A stretch of 64,000 bases of DNA from Methanofervidicoccus sp. A16 (GCF_003351865.1 NZ_CP022242.1:372001-436000); one strand, 5' to 3'; positions 17,082-27,587 are shown, counted from the first letter of the stretch. The notes: a model not told the origin generated them from the letters alone. Numbers and translations: made by a program.

Positions 17082-18395
17082 ATGAAAAATGTGGCACTTA
17101 TATATCCAAATAAGTTCAAAGGAGGCATCTCCTGTTTAGCTATGCATGTCCTCTATTATCACCTTAATAGGTATAGGGATATCCATTGTGATATGTACTT
17201 CTTAGAGAACTACTCCCAGATAAAGAATAAAGACGCTATAATCATTACCCTACAGTACGAGAACGATTACTTCAACGTAGTAAGAATAGTAGAGGAACTT
17301 AAAAGTAAAAATCCAGAAGCCATCTTTATTGGAGGAGGTCCCTGTAGTATGGCCAATCCTCTACCCCTAAGTGATTTCTTCGATGTATTTGTAATAGGGG
17401 AGATCGAAGGTACAGATATTATGTACCGTCTCATTAACAGAGAGACAGATGTAGAGGGAGCCTATTTTCCAGAGTATCATGGTAGAAGTAGGGAGGACTT
17501 CAAGGGTATAAAGAGGGTGTATCCCAAGAAACTTGGTATTGAAGACTATCCGATAAAACAGTTTACTCACCCTTCAGGGGCCTATGGAAAGGCATATCTC
17601 TTAGAGATAGGGAGAGGTTGTCCAAGGAGATGTAAGTTCTGTATGGCTAGAGGTATATACTACCCTCCTAGATTTAGGAAATTAAAGGATCTCACCTATC
17701 TTGTAGATGAGGGATTAAAATACACAGATGCTGAGAAGGTAGCACTTATATCCCCCTCAGTTGGGGACTATAGGTATATAATAGATCTATGCCAGTATAT
17801 AAGGAACAATTACAATATTCAAATATCTCCCTCCTCATTAAGGGCAGATACTATAAGTGAGGAACTTTTGGAAGTACTTGATATTAAAACCTTAACTATT
17901 GCACCAGAGGCAGGGAGCGAGAGGTTAAGAGACTATATAGGGAAGGACATATCCAGTGAAGATATAGAGAGAGCCTTGGAAATTGCGAAAAAGAGAGGGA
18001 TTGAAGGAGTAAAACTTTACTTTATGGTAGGATTGCCTACAGAGGAAAGGGAAGATATTCAGGAAATAATAAACCTCTCTAAAGATGTTAAAGAGAAGTT
18101 TAGGAGAGTATCTGTAAGTGTGAATCCATTTATTCCAAAGCCTTGCACAGAATTTGAGAGGGAACCATTTAATATGGAATCTAAAAGTACTATTAAATAC
18201 ATTGAGAAATCCTTGAAAAAATACGGTATCCAGGTTAGTTATGAGAATTTCAACTCTATGGTTGTTCAGTGTGTTCTATCTAGGGGAGATGCCTCCCTTG
18301 GAAATTTAATAAAGGAATATAATAAACCTAACCAACTACTTAGATATCTGAAGAAAAAGGAACTTCTAGATAGATATTTGGGAGCACTGAAGTAA
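17082..18395 (+). CDS. Radical SAM protein with N-terminal B12-binding-like domain
   Basis: 437 residues. Residues 1-150 form a Rossmann-like domain (VALIYPNKFKGGISCLAMHV, then FIGGGPCSMANP and FDVFVIGEIEG) like the cobalamin-binding domain of B12-dependent radical SAM enzymes, but without a clear DxHxxG lower-ligand motif. The cluster motif is CPRRCKFC (CxxxCxxC) near 182-189 in LEIGRGCPRRCKFCMARG. The TIM-barrel core continues with LTIAPEAGSERLRDYIGK. Substrate unknown; it resembles a methanogen-restricted family related to M. jannaschii MJ0865 (from memory, not verified). Monocistronic. Confidence 0.82.
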   Translation: MKNVALIYPNKFKGGISCLAMHVLYYHLNRYRDIHCDMYFLENYSQIKNKDAIIITLQYENDYFNVVRIVEELKSKNPEAIFIGGGPCSMANPLPLSDFFDVFVIGEIEGTDIMYRLINRETDVEGAYFPEYHGRSREDFKGIKRVYPKKLGIEDYPIKQFTHPSGAYGKAYLLEIGRGCPRRCKFCMARGIYYPPRFRKLKDLTYLVDEGLKYTDAEKVALISPSVGDYRYIIDLCQYIRNNYNIQISPSSLRADTISEELLEVLDIKTLTIAPEAGSERLRDYIGKDISSEDIERALEIAKKRGIEGVKLYFMVGLPTEEREDIQEIINLSKDVKEKFRRVSVSVNPFIPKPCTEFEREPFNMESKSTIKYIEKSLKKYGIQVSYENFNSMVVQCVLSRGDASLGNLIKEYNKPNQLLRYLKKKELLDRYLGALK

Positions 18396-18510
18396 AAAAA
18401 TATAATAATTCATTAATTAACTTTTATGGTAGTCAGAAATATAAAAAATATTTAAATTAAAAATTATAACAAAAATTAAAATGAAAATAAAAATTTAAAA
18501 TTAAAGTTAA

Positions 18511-18828
18511 TACCCTAGTTCCCATCAAGACTGTGATTAGAAGAATAATAAAAAAGTAATAAAAATCTTAAGAGGAATAATAAAATAAACCTTAATTCTC
18601 ATCAAAGTGATGATTTAAATAAATAAAAATAACATAAAAATAATAATATTAATAATAGCAACTGTTAAGAAAGATCTGCTCCACTCCCATAGTATTTTAA
18701 AGCACCCTAGGAGAGATTATTTACCTCTTATTTTGATTTTAATACTTCCTTTTATACTTTTATTTTTATATATTATTTTATAATTTTTGTTATTCTTATT
18801 AGAATTTTTTGATGGGAATTGGAGTTAT
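18511..18828. repeat. Inverted-repeat element 2 (A+ A+ / B core minus / A-)
   Basis: Plus-oriented A-motifs at 18511-18540 (CCCTAGTTCCCATCAAGA) and 18589-18618, a minus-oriented B core at 18652-18717 (ends GCACCCTAGGAGAGATTAT), and a minus-oriented A-motif at 18803-18828 (TTTTTTGATGGGAATTGGAG). It fills the gap between the convergent radical SAM and moeA genes. Confidence 0.65.
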
Positions 18829-18921
18829 TATGTCCTTTTAAACTATATAATAAAAAAGAAATTTTTTAGAATTTCTTATTTTTATAATTATAATTTAATT
18901 ATTATTTTATTTATCAAAGAG

Positions 18922-20133
18922 TTAAAATAGATAAACCTTTACATAATCTCCTTTTTCATAACCCTCTATATTTTCATCCACTATTATATACCCATCCCCA
19001 TCTTTAAGAGAGGAGAGTACTCCACTCCCCCTGATCCTTAGAGGCTCAACGTAGGTTCTACAGTTTTCACTGACTAACTTTACTCTAACTATATCTGTCC
19101 TTCCTGGTGTTGAGGGCACACCTCTCTTCAGTGGTAGATATACAGATCTTCTACTTTTGAAGTAATTTCTGAAGAACAGCTCAAACTGTACCACTGCAGC
19201 AACTGGATACCCTGAGAGTATATAGAGAAGCACCTCTTTATCCTCCAAGGAGCAACTTCCAAATCCGAAAGGTTTTCCTGGTCTTATCTGTACTCCGTGG
19301 ATTATCAACTCTCCAATATCTTTAACAACTTCAATAGTATAATCCCTATCTCCCACCGACGTGCCTCCAGTGGTAATTACTATATCGTTTTCTTTCATGG
19401 CCTTCAATAGAACTTCTTTTATCTCTTCTTTATCATCTCCTACACTTTTATACATCTTTGGAGTGAATCCCAACTCTTTTATTAGAGCGTAAAACATGGG
19501 AGTGTTAGAATTTATTATATACTTTTTCCTCTTCAACTCCTCTGTACTGGTGAAATCCTCCAGATCTATTAATTCATCCCCTGTGGATATTATCCCAATA
19601 CTTAAATCATAAACTCTGATATGTCTTATACCTAAGGAGGAGAGCATTCCTATATGGTAAGGAGTAATAACCTCTCCCTTTTTAACTATCAGATCTCCCT
19701 TCTTAATATCTTCTCCTACTTTGGATATATTCTCATAAGGACGAACTCCTTTTCTGATCTCTACAAATCCATCTCCTTCTATACAGTACTCTTTCATTAC
19801 CACTGCATTTACGCCCTCAGGTGTTGCCATCCCAGTGGATAACTTAACACATTGACCATTTCTAACAGGTGTATTGGAATCCTCTAGAAGATCTAGTATT
19901 ACAGGATTTATTTCAGAGGCTCCAAAGGTATCCTCTGCTATTACTCCGTAACCATCCATGGCAGATCTGTTGAACATAGGTAGATCTTCAGGAGACGCTA
20001 TATCTTCCGAGGATATTTTGTTATAAACTTCGTATATAGGAGTTAATTTGGTCCTTTTTTCGATTAATTTTTCCAGCATTTTAAATACTATGTCTCTGGC
20101 TCTTTTATAAGGTATCAGATTCTTCAAAAGCAT
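18922..20133 (-). CDS. moeA: Molybdopterin molybdenumtransferase (MoeA)
   Basis: Start set at the ATG at 20133 because GGTGAAAATT precedes it; an upstream in-frame ATG at 20145 contains that site. About 403 residues with MoeA landmarks: MFNRSAMDGYGV, GVNAVVMKEY, IISTGDEL, the MoCF-binding loop TTGGTSVGDRDYT, and IRPGKPFGFG. It inserts Mo or W into the pterin dithiolene cofactor. Methanogens need this for formylmethanofuran dehydrogenase. A tungstate-type uptake gene begins at the right edge of the window. Confidence 0.92.
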   Translation of the reverse strand: MLLKNLIPYKRARDIVFKMLEKLIEKRTKLTPIYEVYNKISSEDIASPEDLPMFNRSAMDGYGVIAEDTFGASEINPVILDLLEDSNTPVRNGQCVKLSTGMATPEGVNAVVMKEYCIEGDGFVEIRKGVRPYENISKVGEDIKKGDLIVKKGEVITPYHIGMLSSLGIRHIRVYDLSIGIISTGDELIDLEDFTSTEELKRKKYIINSNTPMFYALIKELGFTPKMYKSVGDDKEEIKEVLLKAMKENDIVITTGGTSVGDRDYTIEVVKDIGELIIHGVQIRPGKPFGFGSCSLEDKEVLLYILSGYPVAAVVQFELFFRNYFKSRRSVYLPLKRGVPSTPGRTDIVRVKLVSENCRTYVEPLRIRGSGVLSSLKDGDGYIIVDENIEGYEKGDYVKVYLF

Positions 20134-20529
20134 AATTTTCACCATTGTGATGAAAAAATAATAAGAGTAGTTAAGTAGATCCTAATAGTATATAATATAA
20201 CTTAGAATAAGGATAGTATCATATTCTTCTGAAAAGTACTATAGATTCTTAACTAGAAAAGACTACAGATTTTACATATTTTACTGGTATTTTAGAATAT
20301 CTCAAGAACGACGACGAAATTTATTCTTTATTATATATCTAACAATTTTTAAATTTATTTATTTTTAATTTTTATAATTTTTACGTGATATGAATAGTTT
20401 TTATCTGTTAAATATAATTTTATAATATTAAGTAACAACACTACTTAACGAAATCTATACACACATATTTTATCCTAAATTAGAAAAAGATCCATCCATG
20501 TCTTATCATTAACATTTAAAAGGGATAAT
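20134..20529. other. 396-bp divergent promoter region
   Basis: Gap between the divergent moeA and mtnA genes. AT-rich with TATA-like stretches on both strands; I see no A, B, C or D repeat and no ORF worth reporting. Confidence 0.4.
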
Positions 20530-21516
20530 ATGGAAAAAGATACTCTAAAACCTATAATATGGGATGATAAAAACAGTCAACTTATCCTCATAGATCAGAG
20601 AAAACTGCCCCATAAGTTGGAGTACTTCATATGTAATAACTACGAGGACGTTGCCTTTGCCATCGAGGATATGGTTGTAAGGGGCGCCCCTGCAATAGGG
20701 ATAAGTGCAGCCTACGGGATGGCACTTGCAGAGATAAAGGGAGAGGATATTGAAAAAGCGTATCATAGGTTAAAAAACACGAGACCTACTGCTGTAAATC
20801 TATTCTGGGCTTTGGATAGGTGTATGAAGGCTTACAATAGCAACAGATCCATCCTTGATGAGGCGAAACTTATCCATGAAGAGGATAAAAAGGTATGTAG
20901 GAGGATAGGTGAAATAGGGGAGAGGGTTATTGAGGATGGAGATACTGTACTAACCCACTGTAACGCTGGAGCCCTTGCAACCTCTGCCTATGGAACTGCC
21001 CTAAGTGTTATAAGGTTTGCACACTATAGAGGAAAAAATATAAAGGTTATAGTTGATGAAACGAGGCCAAGATTACAGGGAGCAAAGTTGACAAGTTTCG
21101 AATTAAAGTATGAGGGAATCCCAGCGAAGATAATAACTGATAATACAGCAGGTTTTTTGATGAAAAGAGGGATGATAGATAAGGTTATAGTTGGAGCAGA
21201 TAGAGTTTTAAGGGATTATACAGTTTTCAATAAGATAGGTACCTATTCCCTGGCTATACTTGCCAAATATCATAACATACCCTTCTATGTAGCCTCTCCA
21301 ACATCAACCTTTGACTCTAAGAGTTCTATAGAGGATGTGATAATCGAGGAGAGGGATGAGAGGGAGGTACTCTATATAGATGGAGTGAGGATAGCACCTG
21401 AAGGTATGGGAGCCTACAACTACGCATTTGATATAACTCCCTTTGAGTTGATCACCGGGATCATTACAGAGAAGGAGATAATATACAACGAAGAGGATAG
21501 TAGGATAAAGGGTTAG
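20530..21516 (+). CDS. mtnA: S-methyl-5-thioribose-1-phosphate isomerase
   Basis: 328 residues, full-length member of the MtnA/eIF2B-like family. Visible motifs: RGAPAIGISAAYGMALA (51-67), NLFWALDRC (90-98), catalytic Cys144 in THCNAGALAT and Asp224 in VGADRV, then NKIGTYSLA. It converts the aldose phosphate from methylthioadenosine salvage to the ketose; in methanogens this feeds a deoxyadenosine/methylthioadenosine salvage route. The loop after GADR (VLRDYTVFNKIGTY) differs from the more usual IAANGDVANKIGTY, perhaps an archaeal subtype. Monocistronic. Confidence 0.88.
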   Translation: MEKDTLKPIIWDDKNSQLILIDQRKLPHKLEYFICNNYEDVAFAIEDMVVRGAPAIGISAAYGMALAEIKGEDIEKAYHRLKNTRPTAVNLFWALDRCMKAYNSNRSILDEAKLIHEEDKKVCRRIGEIGERVIEDGDTVLTHCNAGALATSAYGTALSVIRFAHYRGKNIKVIVDETRPRLQGAKLTSFELKYEGIPAKIITDNTAGFLMKRGMIDKVIVGADRVLRDYTVFNKIGTYSLAILAKYHNIPFYVASPTSTFDSKSSIEDVIIEERDEREVLYIDGVRIAPEGMGAYNYAFDITPFELITGIITEKEIIYNEEDSRIKG

Positions 21517-21677
21517 TTAAGTTCATCAATACTTTCAACTTATAATTGGATGGATTAGAAAAATGATAGTAATAAAATTAAAAATAATAAAAAAATAATT
21601 TAAGAGTAAAAAATCCTTATAGAAAAAATTAACAAATCTTATATTTGTCCAACTATTCAAATAATTTAAATTTTTTC

Positions 21678-22087
21678 TACCCTAATTCCCATCAAAAAAT
21701 TCTAATAAGAATAACAATAATTATAAAAATAAAACAATAATAACTACCCTACTTCCCATCAAAAGGATAGTTTAAAAAAATAATAAGAATTATAAAAATA
21801 ATAAGATAAAAAATAAGAAAAAATTAAAAATAAAAACTTCTATTAATTCCGGATACAGAAATTTTAAAAATAAGATTGGAGGAGAATGATCCCATATATC
21901 TTCTAATACATGAATTCAGAATAAGATCTCATAATATTATCTAAGGGTTCAGAAGATCCTAAGGATATTTAAGAGTTTTTATATAGATTTTATACTGATT
22001 ATTTTAATCATGTTTTTATTTAACAATTATTATTATTTTTCATTTTTTCATAGTTCTTTTAATCACTACTTGGTAAGAACTAACGTT
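21678..22087. repeat. Inverted-repeat element 3 (A+ A+ / C core plus / A-)
   Basis: A-motifs at 21678-21710 (CTACCCTAATTCCCATCAAA) and 21743-21776 (CCCATCAAAAGGATAGTTTA), the C core in plus orientation at 21832-21965, and a degraded minus-oriented A-motif at 22060-22087 (CTTGGTAAGAACTAACGTT). It fills most of the 660-bp gap between convergent genes. Confidence 0.68.
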
Positions 22088-22179
22088 AAATTTTTTCTAT
22101 TTTCTGATTTTTAATTAAATTTTTTATAATTATTATTATTTTTATATGTCCATGATTTATGACATTTCCTATCAAAAAT

Positions 22180-23058
22180 TTAAATATGCACCTCCTTTAA
22201 CTTGCTCTTAGCCTTCCTCTTGAGGTAGTAGTTACCAAGGATCCCTGAGATAAAAGGTAGAGGAGTACCGATATACAGCAATCCACTGAACATTGCAAGG
22301 ATCTTCTTATAAAACGGTATATCTAACTCATTCCTAAAGAACAGAGATTTAAGAAGTTTCTTCTCAGATTCGTAGACTATCTTATAACTCCAGAGTATTA
22401 TATCCCAGAGAGGTGTAGGACTACCGCCGTAGGTAGTTTTTCTATTTACAATTGCTTTATAGAGGTCGTCCTTAGAGGTTCCCTCGAAGTAGGTACGTCC
22501 ATTACCTACCATCTTTGCCAAATGTGCATCACTATTTCCTATGAAGGCAACAGGTTTCTTGTGGTAGTTTTCCATAACCTTTTCAAGGGCTATGTTGTTA
22601 ATTATGCCGTCTCTGTGGTAGGCGTTAAATACCTCTACACCGTCTAGATCCAACTGAAATATCTTATCTCCCAGGGCATGACAGATAGGACTGTAGGGAT
22701 GAGGTGCTATTGCTAAACCTCCCTGTTCATGGATCAACTCTATAGTCTCCTCTGCAGAGAGTCCCTTAGGAATCTCCTCATTTAAGTACAATCCTATAAC
22801 TTCCCCATCCTTAGTCATTATCTCGCTTCCAACAACAACCTCTACCCCAAACTCCCTCTCAAGTTTCTGAGTCTCCAGCCCTCCCCTTATTGTATTGTGA
22901 TCTGTAACTGCTATAACACTGAGACCCTTTTTCTTGGCGTACTTCATAACGTTCCTAGGTTCCTCTACAGAGTCTGGAAACTTCAACCCCATATACTTCA
23001 TTATACCTGAATATTTGGTGTGGATATGTAGATCTCCCTTTGAATACTCCTTCTCCAT
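22180..23058 (-). CDS. PHP-domain metal-dependent phosphoesterase-like protein
   Basis: 292 residues. Metal motifs of the PHP fold: GDLHIHTKYS (8-17), AVTDHNTIRGG (about 49-59), the glutamate in VVVGSEIM, IAPHPYSP, and GNSDAHLAKM. A C-terminal extension of about 80 residues holds a hydrophobic segment (MFSGLLYIGTPLPFISGILG) that could anchor it in the membrane, followed by a lysine-rich tail. Substrate unknown; PHP proteins include phosphatases and nucleases. It is 10 bp downstream of the nnrE-nnrD gene on the same strand. Confidence 0.78.
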   Translation of the reverse strand: MEKEYSKGDLHIHTKYSGIMKYMGLKFPDSVEEPRNVMKYAKKKGLSVIAVTDHNTIRGGLETQKLEREFGVEVVVGSEIMTKDGEVIGLYLNEEIPKGLSAEETIELIHEQGGLAIAPHPYSPICHALGDKIFQLDLDGVEVFNAYHRDGIINNIALEKVMENYHKKPVAFIGNSDAHLAKMVGNGRTYFEGTSKDDLYKAIVNRKTTYGGSPTPLWDIILWSYKIVYESEKKLLKSLFFRNELDIPFYKKILAMFSGLLYIGTPLPFISGILGNYYLKRKAKSKLKEVHI

Positions 23059-23068
23059 CGTATCCCTC

Positions 23069-24592
23069 CTATTTAAACATACTTAGTACCTTGGGAATAC
23101 ACTCTATGAGATCCATAGGTGTGTAGTAGTATCCCTTTTCACTTAACAGCATATCCCCTGCATATCCATTTATATAAACTCCACAACATGCAGAGATAAA
23201 CCCATCATTCTTAGAGAAGAGAGCACCCACTATACCACAGAGTACATCTCCAGTACCTCCTACAGTCATCCCTACATTACCAGTTTTGTTTATCTTTATC
23301 TTTTCACTGTTAAAAACTATGTCGTATCTACCCTTTAAGAGTATGGTGGATTTTATATCCTCCAACGAAGTAGGATCTTCAAGATCTATTCCCATATACT
23401 CAAACTCCCTCCTGTGAGGAGTAAATATAAAGTTCTCCTTAAACTCAAAATCCCTGTAGTCTATAACCTTTATAGCGTCTGCATCTATCACTACCTTCTT
23501 ATCTCCGATCTCATTCAGATATCCATTTACAAACTCTTTAGTATCATCATTTGTCCCTAAACCACTTCCCAGAATTACTACATCATAACCTCTGGAGAGT
23601 TCCACAACCTCATCTATACAATCTCCACCTAAATAATCTCCCTCAACCTCATAACCTATAAGATGAGGATAATTCCTCAGAGCCTCTATGGTAGGTTTAA
23701 CTGAAACTACTGTTGTTAGATCTACGATCTTTGAGGATGCCAATGCAGAGAGTATCGGTGCACCAAAGTACCTCTTAGAACCTCCTACTACTAAGACCTT
23801 CCCATTCTCACCTTTATGGGAATTAGGATCCCTCTTAGAGAGGGCGTACATATCTCCCCAACCTACCACATAGTGGGCTACTGTAGGAATGCCGATCTTT
23901 TTAATTACCGTTTTATTAACGTCATTCTCCATCTTGTTCCTGTGGAAGGTTACTATTAAATCTCCTTTTAATCCCTTAGTCTCAACATCTACAGATACTA
24001 TTTTAACATTCCCTTTACATCTTAATCTATTTAGGCTATCTACTAAGGTTTTAAAGGGCTCCCTAAGTTCCCCCTTAATGCCAGTTCCAAGGAGGGCGTC
24101 TATAACGATTATATTATCCTCTCTGTTATTCTCAATCTCTCCTATTACTTCCAATATCCCTTCTATACATGGCGCCTCTCTAATATCAAGTCTAAAATCT
24201 AACTGAACTATATTTTTCAGTATCTTAAAGTTCTCCCCTGCCTCGTAGGTTTTTATAAACTCCTCTCTCCCAAGGAGTACAACTGTTAAAGTATCCTCAA
24301 AACTACAGTAATCTGTTAGATGACGGACTGCTGCAAACCCATCTCCCCCATTATTCCCAAGACCACAGAATACGTATACTCTATTTTTAGAGTCCCTCCT
24401 TAGATACTTTGAAACCCCCTCTGCAACAGATTTTCCAGCATTTTCCATTAGAAGTATCTTAGGAATGCCTAAGTATTCACAGTTGTTATCTACTATATTC
24501 ATTTCCTTTGGAGTGATATACTCCCTAAATTTCTTACTGTAGTACTCCCTTAAAAGTTTGTAGAATATCTCTAAATTATCCATAGGGATCAT
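23069..24592 (-). CDS. nnr: Bifunctional NAD(P)H-hydrate epimerase / ADP-dependent dehydratase
   Basis: 507 residues. The N-terminal epimerase (YjeF-N) shows LGIPKILLMENAG (36-48) and GLGNNGGDGFAAVRHL (about 75-90). The C-terminal ribokinase-like dehydratase shows GKVLVVGGSKRYFGAPILSA, GSGLGTN, VIDADAIK, FTPHRREFEYMG and the nucleotide motif GGTGDVLCG. Together they repair hydrated NAD(P)H. The fused layout is usual in archaea. Two ATGs (codons 1 and 4) are equally plausible starts; neither has an obvious binding site. First gene of a pair with the PHP protein. Confidence 0.92.
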   Translation of the reverse strand: MIPMDNLEIFYKLLREYYSKKFREYITPKEMNIVDNNCEYLGIPKILLMENAGKSVAEGVSKYLRRDSKNRVYVFCGLGNNGGDGFAAVRHLTDYCSFEDTLTVVLLGREEFIKTYEAGENFKILKNIVQLDFRLDIREAPCIEGILEVIGEIENNREDNIIVIDALLGTGIKGELREPFKTLVDSLNRLRCKGNVKIVSVDVETKGLKGDLIVTFHRNKMENDVNKTVIKKIGIPTVAHYVVGWGDMYALSKRDPNSHKGENGKVLVVGGSKRYFGAPILSALASSKIVDLTTVVSVKPTIEALRNYPHLIGYEVEGDYLGGDCIDEVVELSRGYDVVILGSGLGTNDDTKEFVNGYLNEIGDKKVVIDADAIKVIDYRDFEFKENFIFTPHRREFEYMGIDLEDPTSLEDIKSTILLKGRYDIVFNSEKIKINKTGNVGMTVGGTGDVLCGIVGALFSKNDGFISACCGVYINGYAGDMLLSEKGYYYTPMDLIECIPKVLSMFK

Positions 24593-24784
24593 TTTTTTAA
24601 TTTATGTTAAATATTTTAGTTGGGATAGTTTTTATAGTTTTCTTAAAGGATTAATTTTGTATAATATCTTTTACTAAATTAATGAAAATAAAAAATAAAA
24701 AAATAAGATCTAAATAACCTGGACGTCTGGAGAAAAAACTAATAATTCCCTCGTTAACAGAGGTTCTATTATAAAGTTTATAAT

Positions 24785-25030
24785 ACTACCCCAATTCCCA
24801 TTAAGATAGTGATTAAAAATATATAATAATTATTATTATGATAAAAATAATAAAAGTTTTAAGAGGAATAATATAAAAGGAATAAAATTCTGATAGATGT
24901 AAAAATATAACCTTTTTTGGACACACTGAAAAACAAGTAGGATTACTTTTTAATTTTTAGTTTTTATTCTTATTTTTTATTTTATTATTATTTTTTATAT
25001 TATCACGTTGGTGGGAACTAGGGTTTATAA
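24785..25030. repeat. Inverted-repeat element 4 (A+ / A-, no recognised core)
   Basis: Plus-oriented A-motif at 24785-24818 (CCCCAATTCCCATTAAGA) and minus-oriented A-motif at 25005-25030 (TTGGTGGGAACTAGGGTTT), about 220 bp apart. The centre holds GGACACACTGAAAAACAAG near 24919, which I could not match to B, C or D. The right motif ends 14 bp from the 3' end of the CBS gene. Confidence 0.55.
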
Positions 25031-25043
25031 TACTCCATTTTAA

Positions 25044-25415
25044 TTACTTAAGGGATCTGAAATACTTCAAAAGATCAAAAACTGAGAGTGTACCTACTAC
25101 CTCCCTATTTTCATTAACCACAGGATAGCCTACAACCTCCTTCTTTATCATCTCCTCTATTAAATCCTCAAAGATCTCTTCATCCTCCTCTAACACCTTT
25201 ATCTCATCGATATAGAGCATGAGATCCTCCACCTTTGAATGTTTACATCCCACCATTAGATCCAGGGCTCTAACCCATCCCTCAAGTTTCCCATCTTCAA
25301 CTACTGGAGCGTAGGTTTTGTTCTTTCTATACATCAACTCAATAGCCTCCCCTCCCACCATATCGGGAGACAGTGTTATAAAATCTCTATTCATTATCTC
25401 TTTAACCTTAGGCAT
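25044..25415 (-). CDS. Two-CBS-domain protein
   Basis: 123 residues made of two CBS repeats: VKEIMNRDFITLSPD...YAPVVEDGKLEGWVRALDLM and EDLMLYID...GYPVVNENREVVGTLSVFDLLKYF. Such stand-alone pairs (Bateman modules) bind adenine nucleotides and act as energy sensors or regulators. No fused effector is present and the neighbours give no partner. GAGGGT precedes the ATG. Confidence 0.85.
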   Translation of the reverse strand: MPKVKEIMNRDFITLSPDMVGGEAIELMYRKNKTYAPVVEDGKLEGWVRALDLMVGCKHSKVEDLMLYIDEIKVLEEDEEIFEDLIEEMIKKEVVGYPVVNENREVVGTLSVFDLLKYFRSLK

Positions 25416-25630
25416 CTTTACCCTCGGAATTTTTTGTTATTAATAAGAAATATACAGTGTATCGAGTCTTTCCTACTCTATTTAGTATTTAAGAGTATCT
25501 TGAAGAGATTAATAAATAATAATAATCTGGATTACTTTTTCATATAACTTCCTTTAAATAACAATGATATTTTTTATTTTTATGATTTTATTTATTTTTT
25601 AACTTTGTTTTTAATATTATTTTAATATTT

Positions 25631-26219
25631 AACTCTAATTCCCATCAAAAAATCCTGATAAGAATAGCAATAATTATAATAAAAAAGTTAATTATAATAA
25701 AAATATAAAAAGAAGATATTAAAATCAAAATAAGAGATAAATAATCACCTCCTAGGACGCTCTAAGACACTATGGAAGTGGAGTAGATCCTTCTTAGCAG
25801 GTTGCTATTATTAATTTTGTTAAAAGTATTATATTTTAATTATAACCTTAGTTCCCACCAAGGAGTAATTAAAAAATAATAAAAGATAATCAATATAATT
25901 ATAAATCATAATGAAAATAATCAATATAAAACCTATTCTTTTAAAGATCTTTCCGAACCTTTAGGTAAGATAGAAAATCATATTCTGATATCCACTAATT
26001 AGAAGGTATTCAGAGGATCATTCTCCTCCAATCTTCTTTTTAAAAATGTTATATCTGGGTTATAGAAGTTTTTATTTTAAACATTTTCTTTATTTTTTTA
26101 TCTTATTATTTTTTATAATTATTTTTATTATTTTTTAAACTATTCTTTTGATGGGAAGTAGGGTTTTAATTATAATTTTTATTATTTAAATCATTACTTT
26201 AATGAAAATTAAGGTTTTA
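25631..26219. repeat. Composite inverted-repeat element 5 (A+ / B plus / A+ / C minus / A- / A-)
   Basis: The largest gap (25416-26311) contains A-motifs at 25631-25664 (plus), 25844-25873 (plus), 26133-26169 (minus) and 26186-26219 (minus). A B core in plus orientation lies at 25745-25812 (CCTCCTAGGACGCTCTAAG). A C core in minus orientation lies at 25941-26073. The two plus motifs precede the two minus motifs, as if one element had inserted into or beside another. The flanking genes are divergent. Confidence 0.68.
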
Positions 26220-26311
26220 ATATCTATAATAATCATTTATTACTTTATTAAGATCATTTCGATAATTGTTTATCCAAATATTGTAAAAATTCTCTATTAA
26301 AGGTGAAAACG

Positions 26312-26983
26312 TTGAAGGTGGCTGCACTCTACTCTGGAGGAAAGGATTCTGCATATGCCCTGTGGTGGGCGCTACATCAAGGCTGGGACGTTAAGTACTT
26401 AGTAAATGTAGTACCTGAAAACAGAGAGAGTTATATGTTCCATGTTCCCAATGTAGAGTTAACAGAGTTAGTCTCCCAGAGTACAGGTATCCCCCTTGTA
26501 AGGGTATATACTAAGGGAGAGAAGGAGAAAGAGGTACTGGATCTAAAGAGAGCCTTAGAGAAGTTGGATATTGATGGAGTGGTTAGTGGGGCGATTGCAA
26601 GTGAATACCAGAGGAGGAGGATAGACCACATATGTGAGGAGTTAGGTATAAGGTCCTTCGCTCCACTCTGGCACAAGGACCAGGAGTTGATACTTAGAGA
26701 TGCTGTCAAGTTCTTCCAGTTTAAGATCGTCAGTGTGTCTGCATACGGGTTAGGGAAGGAGTATCTTGGAAAAACTATCGATGAGAACAATCTCCAAAAG
26801 TTAATAGAAGTTATGGAGAGGTATGGGATAAATAAAGCCTTTGAGGGTGGAGAGGCTGAGACCTTTGTCTTCGATGCACCTTACTTTAAAAAGAAGATAG
26901 TTGTAGTAGATTACGAGATCCTCTGGGATGGAAGATCTGGAGTTTATATAGTCAAAGAGGCCAAACTAGTTGATAAGTACTAA
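26312..26983 (+). CDS. dph6: Diphthine--ammonia ligase (Dph6), PP-loop
   Basis: The start is placed at TTG 26312 because GGTGAAAAC (26302-26310) serves as its binding site; the frame is also open to a GTG at 26303. About 223 residues beginning [16 protein letters not shown], the PP-loop ATP motif. Later landmarks are [23 protein letters not shown] and [15 protein letters not shown], the conserved C-terminal signature of the family. It amidates diphthine to diphthamide on elongation factor 2. It overlaps the zinc-ribbon gene tail-to-tail by 4 bp. Confidence 0.9.
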   Translation: MKVAALYSGGKDSAYALWWALHQGWDVKYLVNVVPENRESYMFHVPNVELTELVSQSTGIPLVRVYTKGEKEKEVLDLKRALEKLDIDGVVSGAIASEYQRRRIDHICEELGIRSFAPLWHKDQELILRDAVKFFQFKIVSVSAYGLGKEYLGKTIDENNLQKLIEVMERYGINKAFEGGEAETFVFDAPYFKKKIVVVDYEILWDGRSGVYIVKEAKLVDKY

Positions 26984-27306
26984 CATAGAGTCCTATGGGA
27001 TGCTGGGATACTGAGGGTACTGTTACAGTTGGGACATTGAATTGTAGTTTCCCCAGATTTGTAGTTTGCCTCAAAGGGTTTTTTACAGTTAGGACACAGC
27101 CATATCCTCTTGGAGGTTTTCACACATTCTCCAATATCGCCAACTGTTGGATACCTTTCACAGGATCTATCGCTGTTGTCCTTCTTATACCTAAAAAAAG
27201 ATTCAACTGTACTTAGATATAGATTTACAGTAGATTTGTTTATACACTCCTCCCCACCACATATGGGACAGAGGATTTTTAACTCCTTTTTATCTTTAGT
27301 ACTCAT
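26980..27306 (-). CDS. Zinc-ribbon protein of unknown function
   Basis: 108 residues with nine cysteines before the C-terminal one: C13xxC16, C21, C49, C61, C71xxC74 and C91xxC94. The pairs C71/C74 and C91/C94 flank a short beta-hairpin and form a classical zinc ribbon; C13/C16 starts a second possible site. The middle is charged with no recognised motif. It could be a small nucleic-acid or translation-associated protein, but nothing here proves that. The 4-bp tail overlap with dph6 leaves no room for a separate terminator. Confidence 0.62.
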   Translation of the reverse strand: MSTKDKKELKILCPICGGEECINKSTVNLYLSTVESFFRYKKDNSDRSCERYPTVGDIGECVKTSKRIWLCPNCKKPFEANYKSGETTIQCPNCNSTLSIPASHRTLC

Positions 27307-27587
27307 GATATAACCTCACTGGAAATAATATTACTGATATTTTATCTATTACAATAGTTTATAAATACTTTGTTTAGAGACTGCATATAGTAAAAATCTG
27401 ATAAAAACAATTTTCCTAGAATTGAGCATTTCATATTTTTTATTTTTAATTAATTATTATTTTTTTAATAATAATTTTTACTTTTAACTTTTATATATAA
27501 TTAGAAGTAAGTTTACCATTTTTATAGGATTACTTTATTATTACTGACAATCCAATAAATACCTTTCTTTTATTATGGTGAAAAAAT

